DNA of 64,000 nt, taken from contig CM056376.1 of assembly GCA_029718625.1 (NCBI GenBank), forward strand, positions 116,202,263 through 116,266,262. Direction: 5' to 3'. Positions 57,191 through 64,000 of the stretch are shown here, piece after piece; the first letter of the stretch is position 1, and each line of letters starts with the position of its first letter. The position numbers were made by a program, and so were the translations under genes. The notes beneath the pieces are model-generated. The model did no database searches and was not told the origin of the DNA. It worked only from the letters and a program-made list of their open reading frames with translations. Origin of the DNA: Synaphobranchus kaupii (taxonomy: Eukaryota; Chordata; Actinopteri; Anguilliformes; Synaphobranchidae).

Positions 57191-58588
57191 CTTTATGAAT
57201 GTATTTTCACATGGTCTTACTGTACAACAGAGAACATATTGAGCATACTTGAAAATGTACAAACATAACAGAGCTCTTAGTATGAAAATGTATTATAAAC
57301 AGTGGTCTGACCAATCAGTCCATGGAAACTAATTTTCATTGGCTTGAAACTCTTACTCCCTGCCACTTTATTGGTTTAAATTGCTGGATTAATACAGAGG
57401 GAATTGCATATGCCCGGAAACAGTGTATTTGATTAAATTGCCCTCAGGCATTCTGCTCTTCGGTATGCTCACCAGTACTTCCTGTGCAGCAGGTGGGGGC
57501 TTTCCATTGCTAACGTGCACATCTGCAGCAGAAACGCTGTTGTATAACGCTTTCTACCTCAACCTTTCCACTTGCACCCACAAAGTAGGGACCACATCAT
57601 AAGGTCTTCTGCAGAAGAGACCTCAACCCCTTTGCTGGCTTCACAGTGTCTCTGGTCATAGGAGCAGGGTTTGTGAGGGTGCACAGAGAGCTTATAGAAA
57701 TCCACTAGCAGAAGAAGAACAGAGTGTAGTGACCCCCAGCTCCTCACAGCTTTTGTGCACATGCTCTTCATTCATCAAAAATTCCAGACACTCTTTAGAT
57801 GGATTTCAAAGCAGTAAAGCAAATCTAGGCTTTGACCTACTGGCTTTTGTTTTTATTTTGTGGATTCTATGGCTGTGTACCTGCAGCTCCCTGCCTCATA
57901 TTATTCATAACACATACCAGTGTAACACAGTGAAACCAACCAAAAGTCATGCCTATTTCCCCGAATTAATTGTATGGCTGAGGGTGAGAATGTCCCAAAT
58001 AGTTGTATGAGCTCAATGTTCTGATTTGTCAGTTGTCAGCATCTTACTTCGTCAAAGTAAGGACAGGACTAATTTCCCTTTAGAATTGTGATGTGTGTCA
58101 GACTTGTAAAACACTAAATCTACCAGGGCATCTGTCAAGGATGATTGCCACAGTGACATGAAGAGGGAAAAAATGAAGCCAGGGAAGTTCCTTTGGCAAT
58201 ATTACAGGATCAGTGCTCTTAAGACATTTACATTGATCAAAACCTTACATAAAATGTGGAATCCCTTGAAATTCAAGGATTAAATCACTAGTCTGCAGGA
58301 AGAGGTGGATGGCAGCACCATCACCAATTATCGTGCCTTTTAAATGGTTCTTATCAGTATGGTGAAATCAGAGACCAATGAAGCCACTCTTCTCGCACCA
58401 CAAAGATGTTATGACAATGCAACAAAGATATCACGGCTCCAGGTTATGAGTTGACACGTGGTTACAAATGAGTCATCAAGAAGGTGTCACAGGAAGGAGA
58501 AGCAGAACTGTTAAACCAAAGACAAAACGAAATACTCAAAGAGAAGTGTATTCAGTTTTTGTGTGCGAGTATAAATCTTTGACCCAGT
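57191..58588. other. Upstream region of the Ig-receptor gene
   Basis: No repeat boundaries or other exons are recognised. The 5' untranslated region and promoter are presumably within the last few hundred bases, but I cannot place them. TATAAAT at 58570-58576 is too close to the ATG to be a TATA box for it. Confidence 0.4.
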
Positions 58589-58667
58589 ATGAATACCAAA
58601 AGGTTTGTTAATCTGACAGCATTTTGGACTATCACCAGTGTGCTTCTGATAACTGTACTTGGCACAG
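58589..58667 (+). CDS. Ig receptor exon 1 (signal peptide)
   Basis: ATG plus 25 further codons with a long hydrophobic core (LTAFWTITSVLLITVLGT), ending CACAG before a GTGAGT donor. Phase 1. Confidence 0.75.
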
Positions 58668-61600
58668 GTGAGTTTTTATGTGTTTGTTGCATCTTTTCAG
58701 AAGTGGTTACGTTCCCCAAACTCACAAAATGTGTGTAACCATTTACTTGGTTATTGAGACAGGGAATTAATTACAGCTATCATAACTAACCACCCAGTTA
58801 CTAGATAATAAAATATGTTGTACAAATGTGACAATTGTATTGTGCGTTTCTCAAACATTGTGCATGTAACATTAATTTCTACTCATTCTTACCTGCATAA
58901 TTTTTAAGATGCTTAACAAAAAACTAAGTATAGGTCTTAAGAAATTTGAAATTTGCTCATAAATGTTACAATAATAACCAGAAACCAGAGGTATTTTGGA
59001 TACCCCAGAGCCCAAATTGCTAATTACAGTGTCATCATTTATTGTGCTAAAGTACTAATGCTACTGACTGTATTAGCAGTGGAAGTTTTATGTATATTGA
59101 ATCACATTTACAGAAGGAATCTTTCTTGCTAGTTATTATTCCTGATTGTTATTATGTCTGATTATTATGTATTATAAACTCTCTCTTCTCTGTCCAGACA
59201 AATGCAATTATATGAATGTGAAACAGTCTCCAAAAGAAATCACTGTCGGTACTGGAGCTAATATCCAGCTGTTCTGTGCATGGATCTGTGACTGCGTAGC
59301 TCAGACAGTAACAGTCGAGTGGTCAAAAGATGGAGAAATGCTCCAAGCATTCCAAGCAACCAAAGGGCAATTCAGCAATGGGACATTTGTACATAACCTC
59401 ACCAACATTAAGGCAAATGACTCCGGGGTATACATATGTAAAGTAAAAGTGGTAATCCCACAGTGGAAAATGTGTGATGGAAATGGAACCATCCTGACTG
59501 TTGAGGGCAAGTTCTGCATTTTGTTCCTTATTTAGAAATAAGATAATCTAACACAATGGTAATTGTTCAATATGAAAATGAATGATGCAAAGTACACCTA
59601 TTGTGAGAATGCCTGTGTAGCTTTACCTGAGTAAAGCTAGTGCCTTTGTACTACAAGCATGCTACTATAAGCAACACTACTCATAATGGTGATTCTGTGA
59701 TATAAGGTGTAGCCTAAAATGTGTTACAGCCTATATGTGTTATTTCAATTTGTAATGTGCCAATAGAAACTTCAGTCTATCATGAAAAGTAATGTAAAGA
59801 CTCTTGACTATGTATATGCGTATGTGTGCCTCAGTGGCGGCTCCTGAGCTGAAAATTGAGGAGGCAGAAAACTTCCCTTTGAAATGATTATTGGTTCTAA
59901 TCTTTTTTTCAATAATTTTCCTTGATTAACAAGTGTACCAATGATCTGAATAATCCATTTGCAGGTGGAGACACAGCTTCATTCTTCACATCATGTTAGG
60001 GAGATTAAACGGAAAAGTACACTTTACGAAAAAAGCACAACCTGCAATAAAAATAATCGGACAAAAGCTGAGCTTTAAGATCGTTTAATTTCCATGAATA
60101 TTTTCGGAATTAGAGTGCGGAGAATGAAGAGCACATGTATCCACAATTATAATGTTGATTAAAATGTGCACAATTTTGCAATGCAAGTTAAAATAATTTA
60201 ATTACTTGCCTAATAGCCTAATTGAGGAGAACTGGCTACATTTGATGGCAATGAGTAATTTGTGAATTAAACGCTGATGTAACCTATTGTTAATCAAGGA
60301 AACTGATTGAAAAATGATTGAGACCAATAATCAGTTTAAGGGGAAGTTTTCTGCCTCCTCAATTTTCAGATCAGGAGCCGCCACTGGTGTGCATGTGTGG
60401 TGGAGGGTTATAACACTGCAAAAACCAATTCTTAACAAGCATTTTAATGTTATATTTAGACTTTAGAATCTTATTTCTGTTACTTTTTTGCTAAATAAGA
60501 CAAACCATCTGCCAGTGGGGTAAGATAATTTCACTTGTCAAGCAAGAAGTAACTTAAAACAAGCTAATATTTAGCACTTTTGAGAAAAAAATAAGATTTT
60601 AGGTCTCATTACAAGACTAAAACACTTGTTAAGACAGACATTTTTTGCAGTGAATGAATGTGTTTCCTGTTTATGTAATTGTTCTCACCCTCCCTTCGTT
60701 TTTCAGACTCGGTGACAAAAACAAATTTGATCCCTCAGTCGGTCCTAATTGCCGCAGTGTGTAGTGGTACTCTGATACTTTTCCTGGTTTCCCTGTGTGT
60801 AAGTTTGTGGAAGTCTGTCAGACGCAGAAGATGGGACAAACATTCCTCAGAAGGTAAAACGCAGTGACTCAATCAAACAGCCATAAAAAAGTATATTGCA
60901 AAATAAATCAATGAGTAGGACACCCAATGACTTAAAATTAAATAAAATGAAACACAGTAAAGTAGTTTATGCACAACCCACTGCCTAATCCACTAAATCA
61001 CTAAAATGTTCACTCTTGGGGCCCTATCTTACACCCGGCGCAAAGCGGCGCTAACGCAAACGCAAGTGTCTTTGCTATCTTACACCCGGCGCTAGGTCCA
61101 TAATAACGCCTAACGCTTACCCCGTCAAACTAGCATGTTTGACGGCGTAACTCTTGCGCCATCATTAGTGAACTGGGCGTGTTGGTCTTAAGATGAGGAG
61201 TGGCCAGGATTCTTTTTGGCGTATTGCTATCTTGAGCCAGCAGAAAGCGCTTGCGCTAGAACCACCACAAACCTGGTCTAAAGTCATGTCGCAGTTGTTT
61301 ACATGCTATTTTAACGGCGCATATAAGTGCGTCTACATAGGCGTGTGCACAACTCGCATACCCTCCTGTCTGTTACACACAGGGGCGTGCACAGGCATGA
61401 CTAAAATATCTAGATCACAATGTGAAATATTATTATTGTGTAGGCTATATCAAAAATGCATAATAATAAAAGGTTCCATAGGTCCACATACCTTTCCCTC
61501 AGCGAAGGGAAACAATGCCACATTACATTGCTCTCAGCCCACTCCATCAACATCCAGGCGATGTGCGATGGTACGGGACAATGGCTATCCATTAAAAAGG

Positions 61601-63349
61601 AGCTGATAACACCTATAGCTATCAAGCCTAATGCGCGAATTGTCTTTGCACCTAATGCGTGAATTGTCATTCAATGGAAAACTCGCGCACGGCAATAGAC
61701 GGACATTTAAGTTCTGAAAATGCGCTTCAGATGTAATTACAATACAGCTCTGTTTATCTATGAATACAGCCTGTAAGTAAATAGAATGGTTTGTGACTGA
61801 AAAAAGTTCAAAACCTTGTCCAGTGAATATTGCATTTATTGTTTTTCAAATAGCCTAGGCTACAGCGAATTCGCTGTGCATAAGGTTTTTTTCGATAGCC
61901 TACGGTTAAAAAACGGCGATGTCACCATGTTAACTAAATTGCAACCTTAGCTATTCTTCGTCCTTCATATTTTTTTAAATGACAGTGACCAGGTTTCCAT
62001 ACTCTCACGGTGAGAGTCTCACCGTTTAAAACCCAGCTGATTTCACCCGTTATTCCTTAACTGAACAAAACGATTTTAAAGAGAACTAAGCGTCTAATTA
62101 GAAACTAAAACAAATTTGCAGCACGTTACACAATTAATTCACAATTAATTTTAATGCCATTCTCTGCACGTTTAACGGTCTTCCTGGGAAAGTGGATTGT
62201 TTTAAAGGATTACGCTACGAGTTGGCTAAAACAGGTTGGTCACATTTCCATAAACAGGACATTATTAAACAAGGGGAAATATGCGTGAACTTATGGGTTG
62301 CGAACCTGACAGCTTTATTGTATGGCTATTTAGTGTCATCATTAAGGCAAAATAACGGTATGTATGTTATTAATCAATATTAGCCTACTATGCAGGTAGC
62401 CTAATGAACTTTGGATGAAGCTTGAACTTCGAGAACTCCATGAGAACAGCCTCTTGGAATTGATGTTTGACACTTTCATTGCATAATCAAACGAAATTCG
62501 CTGAACAAGCAGGCTAATTTGGCGTTTTCTAAGGTGAGACTGGAGCCATTGATAGCTTATTCTCAGCTGTTGCAGGTCCTTTTAACGAAATTTAACCGCA
62601 CATATTTTGTAAAATAACAGCCCTGTCTGGAATTACCGGGAACTCATAGGCTAATGGTTAGTCCGAATAATATTGATCATACTCCATTTAGCCTATTCCT
62701 TGATCACACTAAACACGCACGAGCATGTCTGTTTCGCCATCATAAGCAATCCGCCAAGGTGGAAAAGCAGGCTTTTAAAGGGAATGGGATATGACATTTT
62801 GATTGGTTTATTGAATGTCACGCCCAAGACACACCTATAATTAATGAAGCGACTAGGTTCAGCCCAGTTGCGCCATGCGCCGTGCTTAGCGCCAAATAAA
62901 CACGCCGTTAAAATAGCAAAAGTGGACTTGGACACGCCCTAAATGGACTTAGCGCCATGCGCTTAGACTAAGCGCCAAGATCGCCAAGATAGGGCCCTTG
63001 GTGTCTTTCCATTGTATTGTGCAGTGCATAATCATTTTGGATAAAGCTGCCATTACTAATTACGATGTTGAATGATTACGATGTTTCTCAATGGTCACAA
63101 TGAGGAGCATGTCATTTCCCATACCATTTCTGTGTTAATAATTTTAAGTGAGCAGTGAATAGAGTAACATTTGATAACATTTATCATCAAAAACAACATG
63201 GCAGAAGGGTTTAGTAGTGAAAGACCCGTATTGGAAAGTTAATGCAGTTGTCACCAAATTATCCAAATGCAGTCACAAAATCATAAAAACATGATTTTAA
63301 AAAAACCTTTTTCTTTTTTTTGAACAGGATACAGGGACAAAATTAGAAG
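58589..63349 (+). CDS. Single-V-domain Ig-superfamily membrane receptor (5' part; gene continues past right edge)
   Basis: Exons 58589-58667, 59198-59506, 60707-60853 and 63328-63349 splice in phase (1, 1, 1, then 2). They encode a signal peptide (MNTKRFVNLTAFWTITSVLL), one V-type Ig domain, a short stalk, a membrane helix and the start of a basic cytoplasmic tail (SVRRRRWDKH). The Ig domain has canonical cysteines in IQLFCAW and DSGVYICKV, the strand-C Trp in VEWSKDG, and a J-like end GNGTILTVE. There are extra cysteines (DKCNY, ICDC, WKMC) and several N-glycosylation sites. NVKQSP, VEWSKDG and KVxxxxP..NGTILTV recall CD28/TMIGD2. The C-x-GNGT end also recalls CD79 and NKp30; DSGxYxC plus the basic tail recalls CD8beta. 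The tail exons that would decide (ITAM, YMNM, Lck-binding cysteines) lie outside the window. Confidence 0.75.
59198..59506 (+). CDS. Ig receptor exon 2 (V-type Ig domain)
   Basis: Follows TCTGTCCAG with a split Asp codon, DKCNYMNVKQSPKEITV. The 103 residues cover the complete domain. The last base before a phase-1 join is 59506, followed by GCAAGT, a GC-type donor. No GT donor in the right phase is present at this point, and read-through stops soon after at 59533. Phase 1-1 is the rule for Ig-domain exons. Confidence 0.75.
59832..60386. mobile_element. hAT-like miniature element in intron 2
   Basis: The ends CAGTGGCGGCTCCTGAGCTG and its inverse (with mismatches) extend about 46 bp. The flanking 8-mers GTGTGCCT (59824-59831) and GTGTGCAT (60387-60394) differ at one site, as expected for an ageing hAT insertion. 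No transposase. Confidence 0.85.
60414..60652. mobile_element. Miniature element with CACTGCAAAAA ends
   Basis: CACTGCAAAAA on the left is matched by TTTTTGCAGTG on the right. The 239-bp AT-rich interior is a common fish type. No clear target duplication. Confidence 0.75.
60707..60853 (+). CDS. Ig receptor exon 3 (stalk, membrane helix, basic tail)
   Basis: Follows TTTTTCAG with a split Asp, SVTKTNLIPQS. A 22-24-residue hydrophobic helix then runs from VLIAAV to SLW without charged residues, followed by KSVRRRRWDKHSSE. The exon ends before GTAAAA. Because the helix has no charge, pairing with a charged adaptor through the membrane is not suggested. Confidence 0.78.
61019..62997. mobile_element. 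2-kb Harbinger-like transposon without transposase, in intron 3
   Basis: Ends GGGCCCTATCTT and the inverse AAGATAGGGCCC, with further internal copies of the ACCCGGCGC/GGCGCTAAG type motif at each side. The 3-bp direct repeat TTG flanks it (61016-61018 and 62998-63000). Interior frames (61193-61606 and others) have no recognisable catalytic domain. A 3-bp duplication and this end type fit the PIF/Harbinger group, but assignment is by inference. Confidence 0.7.
63328..63349 (+). CDS. Ig receptor exon 4 (22-nt cytoplasmic microexon)
   Basis: Between TTGAACAG and GTAAGT, 22 bases continue the tail in phase: Gly then YRDKIR and a split codon. It is short but has good splice signals on both sides. 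Confidence is lower than for the domain exons because so little is encoded. Confidence 0.6.
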
Positions 63350-63491
63350 GTAAGTGTTTGAAACTGTTTGCTGTGTTAGATTCCACAGACAACAATGCAT
63401 GTTCAATTAAATATTCATGAATGAAGGAATCTATTTAAAATATTAAAAATATACTTCATATATTACAAAATATAGCTATTGTCATCTATAT

Positions 63492-63681
63492 CAGTGGTCC
63501 CCAACCCTTTTCCTGGAGATACCGTCCTGTAGGTTTTCATTTCAACCATAATTTGGCATACCTGATTCTAACAATTAGAAGCTCAATGAGATCTCTAACT
63601 GTTGTATGAGATGTGCTTTGTAATGTTGTAGTGAAAACCTACAGGAGGGTAGATGTCCAGGAATAAGGTTGAGGACCATTG
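63492..63681. mobile_element. Palindromic miniature element (CAGTGGTCC)
   Basis: The left end CAGTGGTCCCCAACCCTTTT mirrors the right end with several substitutions, and the central CTGTAGGTTTTCATT phrase is also inverted. Non-coding. Confidence 0.7.
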
Positions 63682-63712
63682 AGTACACTATGGTCCTATA
63701 TATTGTACACTA

Positions 63713-63892
63713 AGGGCGTGATTTACTAAGACGTTTAGCGGTGAAAAACTTTTAGCACACGCAAAACTAATTACAACCAATGTAAAAACTAACACAGCCA
63801 ATGATTGGTGCGAAACAAATACCATGACCAATCAATTGTCATATTATTGGTGTTGCATGTGCTAAAAGGTTTTGCTTAATAAATCAGGCCCT
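63713..63892. mobile_element. Miniature element (AGGGCGTGATTTACTAAG)
   Basis: The left end AGGGCGTGATTTACTAAG and the inverse of the right end, AGGGCCTGATTTATTAAG, match at 16 of 18 positions. The arms continue with GTGCTAAAAG-like phrases on both sides. Non-coding. Confidence 0.75.
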
Positions 63893-64000
63893 ATAGTTGC
63901 AAAATTACACAGGCTGCATTGTAAAAAGTATTTGCCATTATATAGATATTGTGACATGGATAAAAGTATAGGTGCAAAATTACAATGGCTGCATTGTAAA

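Larger units (their letters stand above)
59507..60706 (+). other. Ig receptor intron 2, probable GC-AG intron
   Basis: Begins GCAAGT and ends TTTTTCAG. More than half consists of two miniature elements (59832-60386 and 60414-60652). Confidence 0.65.

Noticed and set aside
58570..58576. TATAAAT just upstream of the Ig-receptor start codon
   Set aside because: It is only about 19 bases before the ATG; a TATA box acts about 30 bases upstream of the transcription start, which would put the start inside the coding sequence.
61193..61606. 137-codon frame in the Ig-receptor intron
   Set aside because: Lies within the Harbinger-like element and has no transposase motif; likely chance.

Overview
This window is animal nuclear DNA, almost certainly from a teleost fish. 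Genes are split by introns with canonical splice signals and codon use is vertebrate-like. The intergenic and intronic DNA is filled with repeats typical of fish: Tc1-like transposons, hAT-like and Harbinger-like miniature elements, non-LTR retrotransposons, and (CA)n and (GA)n tracts. There are no bacterial operons, CRISPR arrays or rRNA genes. I see three host genes; nearly everything else is mobile-element DNA in various states of decay.

Layout. Positions 1-9300 are intergenic, with Tc1-like remnants and small inverted-repeat elements. Positions 10040-18910, minus strand, hold atoh8 (atonal bHLH factor 8) in three coding exons. The last exon contributes only one glutamate codon and the stop. 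Positions 18911-46970 are a long gene-poor tract. It contains an internally deleted hAT element with a perfect 8-bp target duplication (20987-22031), an L1-like remnant (about 33700-34730), a complete Tc1 transposon with an uninterrupted 340-residue transposase (36053-37659) and a broken non-LTR retrotransposon of about 6 kb (about 40320-46375) that ends in a (GA)n tract. Positions 46973-51759, plus strand, hold tmem129 (an ER-membrane RING E3 ubiquitin ligase) in four exons. All splice sites and conserved motifs are present, but two single-base homopolymer insertions break the reading frame. Positions 53539-54923 hold a four-deep nest of inverted-repeat elements. From 58589 to beyond the right edge lies a plus-strand gene for a single-V-domain immunoglobulin-superfamily membrane receptor. 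Its signal peptide, Ig, transmembrane and first tail exons are inside the window, and its introns are filled with miniature transposons.

The three host genes are not functionally linked as far as I can see: a developmental transcription factor, an ER-associated degradation ligase and an immune-type receptor. I found no evidence for a novel multi-gene system. The observations most worth following are the incompletely captured Ig receptor (with a probable GC-AG intron), the tmem129 frameshifts (assembly error or real lesion), the nested element at 53.5-54.9 kb, and the intact Tc1 copy whose removal exactly restores a 45-bp tandem-repeat unit.
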